A stretch of DNA of 11,210 nt from Porphyromonadaceae bacterium UBA4262 (lineage in GTDB: Bacteria; Bacteroidota; Bacteroidia; Bacteroidales; Muribaculaceae): assembly GCA_002396085.1 (NCBI GenBank), contig DGWI01000021.1:1-11210 (forward strand), read 5' to 3'. A program made the translations under genes and the position numbers. Shown here one piece after another: positions 5,098 through 11,210 of the stretch. Each line of letters opens with the position of its first letter. Positions within the stretch are counted from its first letter, which is position 1. The notes beneath the pieces were generated by a model. It was not told the DNA's origin. It made no database searches and worked only from the letters and a program-made list of their open reading frames with translations.

Positions 5098-5523
5098 ATG
5101 CATTACAACAGTGCTAAAGCCAATGATTCGGTTCAAAAAGAAAAGCGTAAGGTTTTGCGGCAGAATGCAACGCCTGCCGAGACGATACTTTGGCATTTTT
5201 TGCGTAATCGTGGGGTGGGGGGATATAAGTTTCGTCGTCAACAAGGCATAGGCCCATTTATTTTAGATTTCTATTGTGCTGAATTGCGGCTATGTGTTGA
5301 ATTGGATGGCCACTCGCACTGGATGAAGAACGAGTATGATATTGCTAGAACTCAGTTTCTAAATAGTCAAGGAATAAGGGTCGTTAGATTTCCTAATGAT
5401 CATGTTATGTCGCATGCTAGTTCAGTTGCTAACGAAATATTGAGGATTGCTAAAGAAATCTCAAAAGAGCAAAGTGTCTCTACCCCTCCCCTAACCCCTC
5501 CCCTAACAGGGGAGGGGAAATAA
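5098..5523 (+). CDS. DUF559 domain protein, Vsr-like PD-(D/E)XK nuclease fold
   Basis: A 141-residue protein with the DUF559 signature in order: N-terminal helix with ATPAE (24-28) and LWHFLRNR; GYKFRRQQGIGPFILDFYC (42-60); CVELDGHSH (66-74); then YDIARTQFLNSQGIRVVRFPNDHV (80-103). Asp57 and Glu68-x-Asp70, with His72 and His74 close by, fit the D...ExD core of a restriction-endonuclease-like fold related to the very-short-patch repair enzyme Vsr. The catalytic residues look intact. Its true substrate is not known to me. The last 13 residues (TPPLTPPLTGEGK) are encoded entirely by the right inverted repeat, and the TAA stop lies immediately outside it. The gene is AT-rich with A/T-ending codons, unlike its neighbours, suggesting transfer. 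No TAnnTTTG promoter lies between the left repeat and its ATG, so it may depend on read-through. Confidence 0.88.
   Translation: MHYNSAKANDSVQKEKRKVLRQNATPAETILWHFLRNRGVGGYKFRRQQGIGPFILDFYCAELRLCVELDGHSHWMKNEYDIARTQFLNSQGIRVVRFPNDHVMSHASSVANEILRIAKEISKEQSVSTPPLTPPLTGEGK
5481..5520 (-). repeat. Right terminal inverted repeat, overlapping the DUF559 gene end
   Basis: This is the inverted copy of 5022-5061 with three differences. CCCCTCCCCT (5495-5504) and AGGGGAGGGG (5508-5517) form a perfect 10-bp stem with loop AAC. On the minus strand 5483-5503 holds four G4 runs separated by A, TTA and A. In the DUF559 frame it encodes the Pro/Thr-rich tail, and the stop codon starts at the next base. Confidence 0.92.
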
Positions 5524-5563
5524 AAGTTTCCACTATTAGACTAAATAAAACAATGAAATTCTG

Positions 5564-6334
5564 ATGATTGACACTCATAGTCATATCTATAGTGCAGAGT
5601 TTGACGATGACCGCCAGGAGGTGATGCAGCGGGCAGTGGATGCCGGCGTCACACACATCGTCATGCCCAACGAGAATCTCGAGAGTGTGCAGCGGTTGCT
5701 CGATACCTACAACCGGTGGCCCGAATGCGTAAGTCTGGCCCTGGGGCTGCACCCCGAGGAGGTGCATGACGACTGGGCCGATGTGCTCGACCGCCTTGAG
5801 CCGTTTTTTGACCAGCATCCCTGGGTCGCTATCGGCGAGGTGGGCATCGACCTCTATTGGGACAAGACCTATCGCCGCCAACAGATGCTTGCCCTTGAGC
5901 GACAACTGGCATGGTGCTGCGACAGACAGTTGCCATTCATCATCCACTGCCGCGAGGCACTCACCGAGGTGCTTGATGTGCTGGGGCAATTCCGTGGTCA
6001 GATGCCGCAAGGCGTGTTCCATTGCTTCACGGGTGCGCCACACGAGGTCGACCTCATCCGTCAGGTGGGTGACTTCTACTTCGGTATAGGCGGTGTGCTG
6101 ACTTTCAAGAAGAGTACCCTGCCACTCACAGTACCCGTCATTGGCCTTGACCGCATCTTGCTTGAGACCGACTCGCCCTACATGGCACCTGTGCCCCACC
6201 GCGGCAAGCGCAACGAGAGTGCCTATGTGGCCGACGTGGCCCGTTGTCTGGCCACGGTGCTCGGCACCGACCTTAGCACTGTCGATCGCATTACCACCGA
6301 CAATGCCCAGCGGCTTGCCCTTGTCAGAATGTAG
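5564..6334 (+). CDS. tatD: TatD-family metal-dependent hydrolase
   Basis: A TIM-barrel amidohydrolase-superfamily protein. Characterised TatD proteins act as Mg2+-dependent 3'-5' DNases involved in DNA fragmentation or repair; the cellular role in Bacteroidales is not settled. The 256-residue length is normal. All expected metal ligands are seen: His5 and His7 in DTHSH, Glu92 in GEVGID, His128 in IHCREA, His153 in FHCFTG and Asp203 in ETDSPYMAP. His63 in LGLHPEEV is also conserved. The start was chosen because the DTHSH motif must lie at the extreme N-terminus. The GC-ending codons match the upstream cluster but not the DUF559 gene. Its start is 43 nt beyond the right inverted repeat, so any read-through transcript from the cluster must cross both hairpins. 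No strong terminator follows it. Confidence 0.94.
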   Translation: MIDTHSHIYSAEFDDDRQEVMQRAVDAGVTHIVMPNENLESVQRLLDTYNRWPECVSLALGLHPEEVHDDWADVLDRLEPFFDQHPWVAIGEVGIDLYWDKTYRRQQMLALERQLAWCCDRQLPFIIHCREALTEVLDVLGQFRGQMPQGVFHCFTGAPHEVDLIRQVGDFYFGIGGVLTFKKSTLPLTVPVIGLDRILLETDSPYMAPVPHRGKRNESAYVADVARCLATVLGTDLSTVDRITTDNAQRLALVRM

Positions 6335-6415
6335 GTGTTGATAGTAACGAACCGACATGACAATCTTAAAAAAGATATAAAAATATTAAATTGCGTAAAA
6401 TTCCTTACAAACCTA

Positions 6416-6445
6416 TTGTTGTCTGGGAATTAGGCACTAATTTTG
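6416..6445 (+). promoter_or_regulatory. Predicted promoter of the large secreted-protein gene
   Basis: TTG (6416-6418), a 19-nt spacer, then TAATTTTG (6438-6445) match the Bacteroidetes -33/-7 layout. Transcription would start near 6452, about 255 nt before the chosen ATG. Confidence 0.6.
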
Positions 6446-6598
6446 CAAGCCGAAAAAATGAAATAATAGCATTTTTCATAGCAAAACAATCTGTTTTAAT
6501 CGAATATCGGACGGTTTTTGCTGAATGGAAATTCACGCAACAAACAAGGCTCCACGTCCGCTTAGATATTGATGATAAAAACTATTATGTTTTCTATA

Positions 6599-6625
6599 TT
6601 CATCTCCATTGGGGCCGGAGATGAA
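6599..6625 (+). other. Leader hairpin upstream of the large secreted-protein gene
   Basis: TTCATCTCC (6599-6607) and GGAGATGAA (6617-6625) are perfectly complementary around a 9-nt loop, followed by ATTTTG. The T-run is short, so it is a weak terminator at best. An attenuator or mRNA-stability element is equally possible. Confidence 0.45.
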
Positions 6626-6705
6626 ATTTTGTGTAGGTCACAAGCCTGCGACAAGCCCAAAATTAATAGATTAAATTGCATATTACTATTCACAACTATT
6701 CTAAA

Positions 6706-9700
6706 ATGACAATGAGAACTTTTAAAAGAGCGCTAGCCCTAACTACGCTGGTGCTACTTGCGTGGAGCACTGCTCTGGCGCAGACAACTCCGGCTTATGT
6801 CTCCCTTCAGACGGATGACTTGGCCAAGATTTCTTACACTTGGCCTATCACAAACTCGGATGCTGTCAACCAAGCGGCTGGTCGTGAGGGACATCTGGAC
6901 GACATCGTTTATGTGAGTGATGATTATACTGACTTGTCTGCCGCTCGCGCGATCGCCCTTATCCGTAAGGTCTATATGGATCCCCAAGTGCCAGGCATTT
7001 GGTACCGCGGCTACACAGCCGACCAGACTTCTGGTGGAAGAACTCAATATGGCACGGGCACGCAAGAGGGCGAAGTGGCCTACCAGGGCGTTGGCAGGAT
7101 ATTACGGAGTGGCAGGAATAATAATTATACTTATTCATATGTTGATTCTTATGGTTGGAATATTCCTGGCACTATCGAACGGATTAACAATAGCAATACT
7201 AACCGTAGATTCGATTTTGACCAGTATAAACCTGCAACTGAAGGTTATACCTTACTCTTGATCGAGGAAAAAGATAATTATAACGCATCAACGGCCTATC
7301 CCACACAGGGGAGTACTGCCTATGAGAATCTTTGCCGTTACTTTGCTCAGGCCATTAAGTCTGTTCGTGTGGTGTCACAGTCAGTCCGTACGAATGAAGG
7401 AACGGCTCTTGCCGGTACATTGTTCAAATTAAATGTTGAAAATCTGAACCGTTTTTTCTTCCTGTCGAAAGGGCAAGCAAGAAGTTATTATAATAATAAT
7501 TCATATTGGTATCCTTATCTTAATGAAGGTACATATTACGACCAAGAAGCCAATACTGAACGAATGCGTCCATTTTATCATATGTTCGAACAGTTTAGTC
7601 CTACAGTAGGAAATAATGGTGAGATATTGGCTGATGTACTTCTTGCAATGCGGCGAGGAGAAACTCCACCTGTGGTTCATGATTGTATTTCAGTACTTCT
7701 TGCTGAAGGTAAAGGTCATGGTTTCAAAATGACAGGTGAAACAGGTGAGGCTGAAAGTATTGATGACTTGATGTACTTGATACCTGATAGGCGAATGACT
7801 GATTGGAGTGGTCGAGAAACAACAAGTGCACAAAAATTTATTAATTACAATTCGACTTATACAGGCTATCAACCTATTGCAGGCATTTATAGTATTGTAC
7901 TTGACGGTACGGCTACCGAGACCAACATAGCAGTAGATGATGAAGATCCTAATACGGGGAACTACTACCAGATTAACCTCAAGTGGAACACCAATCTGTA
8001 TAAGTTCTTGCCCACGCACCAGCAAGAGTTTGACCTCTATCGTGTGACAACAGATGAGGACGGTAATTATGTCTACACCCCGGTCATGAAGTGGGATCCT
8101 GAGACAAATACATACACGGATGAGCCTGTTAAGATTCGAGTGAACCCGACAACCGAGAATCTGGACTATACATATACTGACTATATTCCATCGCTCAGCC
8201 ATGGACAGGAAGTGACTTATGCAGTGCAGGGTATTGATGTTTACAACGAGACTTTCAATTTCCTGACCCTGCAGATGTCTAACCACAAGTCGTTCTTCAT
8301 ACCAGGCAACGATCCACATGAACTGCTCGAGTTGGCCATTGATGCTAACTACTGGAGCACCTATGACCCCGCCGCACAGAAGAACCACTACACCAACGAG
8401 ATTCCTATGCGCAATGCGCGTGGAAACTCGCGTGTGACTTATCGCTTCTTGACCGAAGGCACTAGCCCTAGCGACGCAACTTCATTCCACTTCAAGCGAA
8501 AGGTTAGTGCTACGGATGATGGCGTGGATTTTGCAACAGCAACATTGACTAACCTGACCCCTCCAACGAATGGAAACAATGGTTCGTGCACGTTCACGAT
8601 TAGCATGGCAGATAATCAGGATAACTTCACTGGCGCCAAAGCCAACCCCTCGACTGTGATTTGCGAAATCTATCGTGCGAATGAAACCGATAAAGATGGT
8701 AACATCATTCATTATGCCAACGAGGTAGATTTCAGCAACTTTAAGTTGTACGATAATTTCAGTGTTACACCCGATGGTGGCACAGAGCACCGCAATGAAT
8801 ATGTCTATATGGTGAGTTTTACCTCAGCAGAGCCTTTTGTAGAAGGTGATGATAACAAGGAGGTCTATAGCAATATGCCTGTTGTACCGGTGTTCAAGAC
8901 CAATCTTTTGCTGAATGGCGGTTACACTCTCGAAGATATCGAGGCAGATACTGATCACGCATTGACCGCTCAACCGCTTGATGCCGATGGCAAGAATGTA
9001 GTGAAATACCAGGTTCAGGTTTCTAAAGATGCTTCGGTGCAGAAGATTCGTGAGGTCAGGGCCCATCGTTGGAATGTTGGAACAACTCCATCGGTAGATC
9101 AGGCTACTCGCATCACCGAGGCCAGAAACACAGGAGCAACTTATCAGATTTCGCCTGCCGAAACTGCTGCTGGTGATGAACCTGTGATTCGATTTGCTGA
9201 GAACAGTAATAACGCATGGGGGCAATTTGTCAATTCAGCCCCGGGTGTCGGTGCCTACGAATTTGTGCCTGTAGTCGATGCGTTCGCTCCCGATGACAGC
9301 CACAACACTTATGGCTCTGTTATCAATACCATTGCAGTAGGCGATATCAAGGTGGCATATGTAACGCCTAGTGCAGATTACCCCCTCATGAGTGAGTACA
9401 CATGGAATGTGGGTGGCAAGAAATATGCTTATTATAACATCTTTCTGAATGTGACCAATATCGACTTGAATAATCTTGAGTCGTTGGTGCCCGATGGTTA
9501 TAGCCTCTACAAGATTCGTATGTGGCGTCAAGTCGATCCGGGCATCTTGGGTGAGCAACTAGCAACGCGTCAAGCGGTGCGCGTGACCGATAGTGGTGAG
9601 TACATGTATGAAGAACTTGACCAACAGGAACTATTGTCCTTGTATTATTTGAAGAATAATATGTTGGGTAGTCGGCCTATTGAACCTGGAACTATATTTG

Positions 9701-10155
9701 GGGTAGAGTCAGGTGAATGGGTGTCAGGCAACCAGAGTGGAACTCAAGAGGATGCAGTGCGCAATGAGTTCCGTGCAACCTTCGGCGCCCAGAAGTTGCG
9801 CACTGAAGAGGGTGAGACTGGTGTCATTGATAAACTGCATGCCGATTTCATCGTCCGTATGTACTTTACTCGCACCGCGAATCTGCCGCAGGTTGCCGGT
9901 GCACCGCGGCGCGCAATATCGACAATTGAGGATCCCAATTTCTATATCGTAGAAAAGACGATTCCATTTAATTTCGATGCAACCACGCAAGAGGTCATTA
10001 CTGGTATCATCTCTATGCCTTACAACCGTCAGGCTCAGTCGGTGATGTACTACAATGCGATGGGGTTGCCGTCGACAACACCGTGGAGTGGGGTGAACAT
10101 CGTGGTGACGCGCTACACCGATGGCACTACCACTACCGCCAAGGTGGTGCGATAG
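6706..10155 (+). CDS. Large secreted protein with a C-terminal T9SS-type sorting domain
   Basis: The specific family is not recognised. I chose the ATG at 6706 (1149 residues; ATG 6712 is equally plausible), because the open frame's TTG at 6676 would put ten polar residues before the signal peptide. That peptide (MTMRTFKRALALTT...) ends STALA, with cleavage predicted before Gln26. The mature protein is rich in Tyr, Asn, Thr and Asp. It has repeated beta-sandwich-like segments with the pattern xLYRVxxDExG (FDLYRVTTDEDGNYVY), CEIYRANETDKDGN and YSLYKIRMWRQVD, suggesting several fibronectin-III-like modules. The last 40 or so residues (VMYYNAMGLPSTTPWSGVNI, then VVTRYTDGTTTTAKVVR) resemble the Por secretion-system C-terminal domain, implying export through T9SS and surface anchoring or release. 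No catalytic motif is evident. Codons in about 7095-7900 are clearly more A/T-ending than in the rest. An adhesin or structural surface role is inference. Confidence 0.85.
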   Translation: MTMRTFKRALALTTLVLLAWSTALAQTTPAYVSLQTDDLAKISYTWPITNSDAVNQAAGREGHLDDIVYVSDDYTDLSAARAIALIRKVYMDPQVPGIWYRGYTADQTSGGRTQYGTGTQEGEVAYQGVGRILRSGRNNNYTYSYVDSYGWNIPGTIERINNSNTNRRFDFDQYKPATEGYTLLLIEEKDNYNASTAYPTQGSTAYENLCRYFAQAIKSVRVVSQSVRTNEGTALAGTLFKLNVENLNRFFFLSKGQARSYYNNNSYWYPYLNEGTYYDQEANTERMRPFYHMFEQFSPTVGNNGEILADVLLAMRRGETPPVVHDCISVLLAEGKGHGFKMTGETGEAESIDDLMYLIPDRRMTDWSGRETTSAQKFINYNSTYTGYQPIAGIYSIVLDGTATETNIAVDDEDPNTGNYYQINLKWNTNLYKFLPTHQQEFDLYRVTTDEDGNYVYTPVMKWDPETNTYTDEPVKIRVNPTTENLDYTYTDYIPSLSHGQEVTYAVQGIDVYNETFNFLTLQMSNHKSFFIPGNDPHELLELAIDANYWSTYDPAAQKNHYTNEIPMRNARGNSRVTYRFLTEGTSPSDATSFHFKRKVSATDDGVDFATATLTNLTPPTNGNNGSCTFTISMADNQDNFTGAKANPSTVICEIYRANETDKDGNIIHYANEVDFSNFKLYDNFSVTPDGGTEHRNEYVYMVSFTSAEPFVEGDDNKEVYSNMPVVPVFKTNLLLNGGYTLEDIEADTDHALTAQPLDADGKNVVKYQVQVSKDASVQKIREVRAHRWNVGTTPSVDQATRITEARNTGATYQISPAETAAGDEPVIRFAENSNNAWGQFVNSAPGVGAYEFVPVVDAFAPDDSHNTYGSVINTIAVGDIKVAYVTPSADYPLMSEYTWNVGGKKYAYYNIFLNVTNIDLNNLESLVPDGYSLYKIRMWRQVDPGILGEQLATRQAVRVTDSGEYMYEELDQQELLSLYYLKNNMLGSRPIEPGTIFGVESGEWVSGNQSGTQEDAVRNEFRATFGAQKLRTEEGETGVIDKLHADFIVRMYFTRTANLPQVAGAPRRAISTIEDPNFYIVEKTIPFNFDATTQEVITGIISMPYNRQAQSVMYYNAMGLPSTTPWSGVNIVVTRYTDGTTTTAKVVR

Positions 10156-10200
10156 ACCTTGAAGAAGACAAAGATTAGTAATAGTATTTAATCAAGTGGT

Positions 10201-10241
10201 GCGGCTGCCGGGCATTGACTGCTCTGGCAGCCGCCGTTTTT
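10201..10241 (+). terminator. Intrinsic terminator after the large secreted-protein gene
   Basis: GCGGCTGCC (10201-10209) pairs perfectly with GGCAGCCGC (10226-10234) across a 16-nt loop. CG and a run of five T (10237-10241) follow. It lies 46 nt after the stop codon and separates this gene from glyQS. Confidence 0.9.
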
Positions 10242-10329
10242 AGGCCTACAATCTGTTCTCGTGCCAGACTGGAATGATAACTATTGTTAATTATCGCCGA
10301 CCCATGCCCACAGAGTGAAGAATTCATTG

Positions 10330-10337
10330 TATCTTTG
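10330..10337 (+). promoter_or_regulatory. Predicted promoter of glyQS
   Basis: TATCTTTG is a perfect TAnnTTTG -7 box. No good TTG -33 element is seen at 19-21 nt upstream. Transcription would start near 10344, giving a leader of about 86 nt. The leader includes AATTGAACC (10350-10358), complementary to GGTTCAATT (10391-10399) at the start of the repeat array. Confidence 0.55.
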
Positions 10338-10392
10338 TCAGTTCAAAGCAATTGAACCTTAACTTGACAACAAGGACAAGTGGTCGGCGAGG

Positions 10393-10427
10393 TTCAATTC
10401 TCAATTCTCAATTTTCAATTTTCAATT
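10393..10427 (+). repeat. Array of five 7-bp repeats just before the glyQS start codon
   Basis: Five head-to-tail units, TTCAATT, CTCAATT, CTCAATT, TTCAATT and TTCAATT, end 2 nt before the ATG at 10430. The first unit also belongs to a 9-bp inverted repeat with 10350-10358, so part of the array can be sequestered in a leader stem. Confidence 0.9.
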
Positions 10428-10429
10428 CA

Positions 10430-11210
10430 ATGAAAGAAGACGTTTTCAAGAAAATCGTATCGCACGCCAAGGAGTATGGCTTCGTGTTCCCGTCAAGCGA
10501 AATCTATGACGGGCTCGGTGCAGTCTATGACTACGGACAGAACGGCGTGGAACTCAAGAATAACATCAAACGCTACTGGTGGGAGGCGATGACCCTGCTG
10601 CACGAGAACATCGTCGGCATCGACTCGGCCGTGTTTATGCACCCCACCATCTGGAAGGCATCGGGACACGTCGATGCATTCAACGACCCCTTGATCGACA
10701 ATCGCGACAGCAAGAAGCGCTACCGCGCCGACGTGCTCATCGAGGACGAGATTGCCAAGATTGACGACAAGATTGACAAGGAGGTGGCCAAGGCTCGCAA
10801 GCGCTTCGGCGACTCGTTCGACGAGGCCATGTTCCGTCAGACCAATCCCCGCGTGCTTGAGCATCAGGCCAAGCGCGACGCGTTGCACGCCCGCTTCGAG
10901 AAGGCGATGAACGACAACGACCTGGCCGAACTCAAGCAGATCATCGTCGACCAGGAGATTGCCGACCCCATCAGCGGCACCCGCAACTGGACCGATGTGC
11001 GCCAGTTCAACCTCATGTTCAAGACTCAGATGGGTAGCAGCAGCGACTCGACCATGGACGTGTATCTGCGCCCCGAGACGGCACAAGGCATCTTTGTCAA
11101 CTTCCTCAATGTGCAGAAGACGGGTCGCATGCGCATCCCCTTCGGCATCGCACAGATTGGCAAGGCCTTCCGCAACGAGATTGTAGCCCGCCAGTTCATC
11201 TTCCGCATGC
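10430..11210 (+). CDS. glyQS: Glycyl-tRNA synthetase, alpha2 type (5' part, cut by window edge)
   Basis: A cytosolic class II aminoacyl-tRNA synthetase that charges tRNA-Gly with glycine using ATP. The first 260 codons are present with no stop; the gene continues past the right edge. The N-terminus (KKIVSHAKEYGFVFPSSEIY, then DGLGAVYDYGQNGVELKNN) is the substrate-binding region typical of the homodimeric enzyme shared by Bacteroidetes, Firmicutes of the Bacillus type, archaea and eukaryotes, not of the alpha2beta2 GlyQ/GlyS enzyme. Motif-2 region residues RPETAQGIFVNF (214-225) and IGKAFRNEI (about 243-251) are intact. An acidic/basic helical insertion lies at about 105-175. The start was chosen at the ATG right after the 7-bp repeat array because the conserved N-terminus begins there. 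It is transcribed alone, behind the upstream terminator. Confidence 0.96.
   Translation, partial: MKEDVFKKIVSHAKEYGFVFPSSEIYDGLGAVYDYGQNGVELKNNIKRYWWEAMTLLHENIVGIDSAVFMHPTIWKASGHVDAFNDPLIDNRDSKKRYRADVLIEDEIAKIDDKIDKEVAKARKRFGDSFDEAMFRQTNPRVLEHQAKRDALHARFEKAMNDNDLAELKQIIVDQEIADPISGTRNWTDVRQFNLMFKTQMGSSSDSTMDVYLRPETAQGIFVNFLNVQKTGRMRIPFGIAQIGKAFRNEIVARQFIFRM

Larger units (their letters stand above)
5022..5520 (+). mobile_element. DUF559 endonuclease element bounded by 40-bp G-rich inverted repeats
   Basis: A 499-bp unit has ends (5022-5061 and 5481-5520) that match as inverted repeats at 37 of 40 positions. It contains a single gene, a PD-(D/E)XK-like DUF559 protein, in an AT-rich stretch that contrasts with the GC-ending codons of both neighbours. 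It sits between the prenyl synthase gene and tatD. I see no convincing target-site duplication: the flanks are CAACCTTGG on the left and TAAAAGTTTC on the right. The layout recalls REP-palindrome/RAYT units, with an endonuclease-like protein in place of a Y1 transposase. Mobility is inference from repeats, composition and position. Confidence 0.6.
6335..6705 (+). other. AT-rich intergenic region and leader of the large secreted-protein gene
   Basis: This 371-nt stretch has no credible gene. It holds a promoter (6416-6445) and then a leader of about 250 nt. The leader contains a perfect 9-bp hairpin at 6599-6625 (TTCATCTCC / GGAGATGAA, 9-nt loop). It also has two ACAAGCC copies (6640-6646 and 6651-6657) and two ACTATTC copies (6685-6691 and 6695-6701) close to the start. 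A 77-codon open frame from a TTG at 6391 crosses the promoter and resembles nothing I know, so it is not called. The long leader may regulate expression, but no known riboswitch is recognised. Confidence 0.5.

Noticed and set aside
5553..5563. Mini frame ATG AAA TTC TGA just before tatD
   Set aside because: Three codons only; no evidence of translation coupling beyond proximity.
5480..6358. 292-codon minus-strand frame opposite tatD
   Set aside because: Antisense shadow of a TatD protein with all metal ligands. It also reads through the inverted repeat, giving an artificial Pro/Leu/Gly tail.
6361..6385. Terminator after tatD (ATCTT / AAGAT mini stem)
   Set aside because: The stem is only 5 bp, all weak pairs apart from one, with no proper T-run.
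6391..6624. 77-codon plus-strand frame between tatD and the large gene
   Set aside because: It needs a TTG start, overlaps the best promoter match in the gap, ends inside a hairpin and shows no family resemblance.
6676..6705. Upstream TTG start for the large secreted protein
   Set aside because: It would place ten polar residues before a standard signal peptide; ATG 6706 or 6712 gives a normal one.
10344..10429. T-box riboswitch before glyQS
   Set aside because: No T-box consensus, specifier stem or antiterminator is visible, and the leader is too short.

Overview
The window looks like a chromosomal segment of a Bacteroidales bacterium, most likely Prevotellaceae or Muribaculaceae. The evidence is: (a) several perfect matches to the Bacteroidetes -7 promoter box TAnnTTTG; (b) starts without Shine-Dalgarno sequences; (c) small lipoproteins with textbook lipoboxes; (d) a very large secreted protein whose C-terminus resembles a type IX secretion (T9SS) sorting domain; (e) an alpha2-type glycyl-tRNA synthetase. 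Genus assignment is inference.

Layout. 1-23: possible end of an IS3-type element running off the left edge. 65-772 (minus): an AqpZ-type water channel, with promoter at 835-865. 887-894: a divergent promoter for a plus-strand cluster at 1018-6334. In order the cluster holds a UDP-sugar dehydrogenase (Ugd family) lacking the usual catalytic cysteine; three small lipoproteins of unknown function, the second apparently frameshifted near its end; an all-trans polyprenyl diphosphate synthase; a 499-bp element carrying a DUF559 endonuclease-like gene between 40-bp inverted repeats; and a TatD-family metal-dependent hydrolase. 6706-10155: a 1149-residue secreted T9SS-type protein behind its own promoter and long leader, closed by a clear intrinsic terminator at 10201-10241. 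10430 to the right edge: the first 260 codons of glycyl-tRNA synthetase.

How the parts fit. Close spacing (3-nt gap, 8-nt overlap, and a restored ATGA overlap if the frameshift is undone) makes ugd and the three lipoproteins an operon. Sugar-nucleotide oxidation, lipoproteins and a prenyl-diphosphate synthase together hint at envelope or polysaccharide assembly, but nothing proves a shared pathway. The DUF559 element looks like a later insertion between the prenyl synthase and tatD: it is AT-rich, has G-rich terminal inverted repeats that can form hairpins or G-quadruplexes, and its reading frame runs through the right repeat to stop just outside it.

The least expected features are this endonuclease-repeat unit, the remodelled Ugd active site, and three short tandem-repeat arrays (7, 9 and 7 bp units) placed directly before the start codons of ugd, the prenyl synthase and glyQS.
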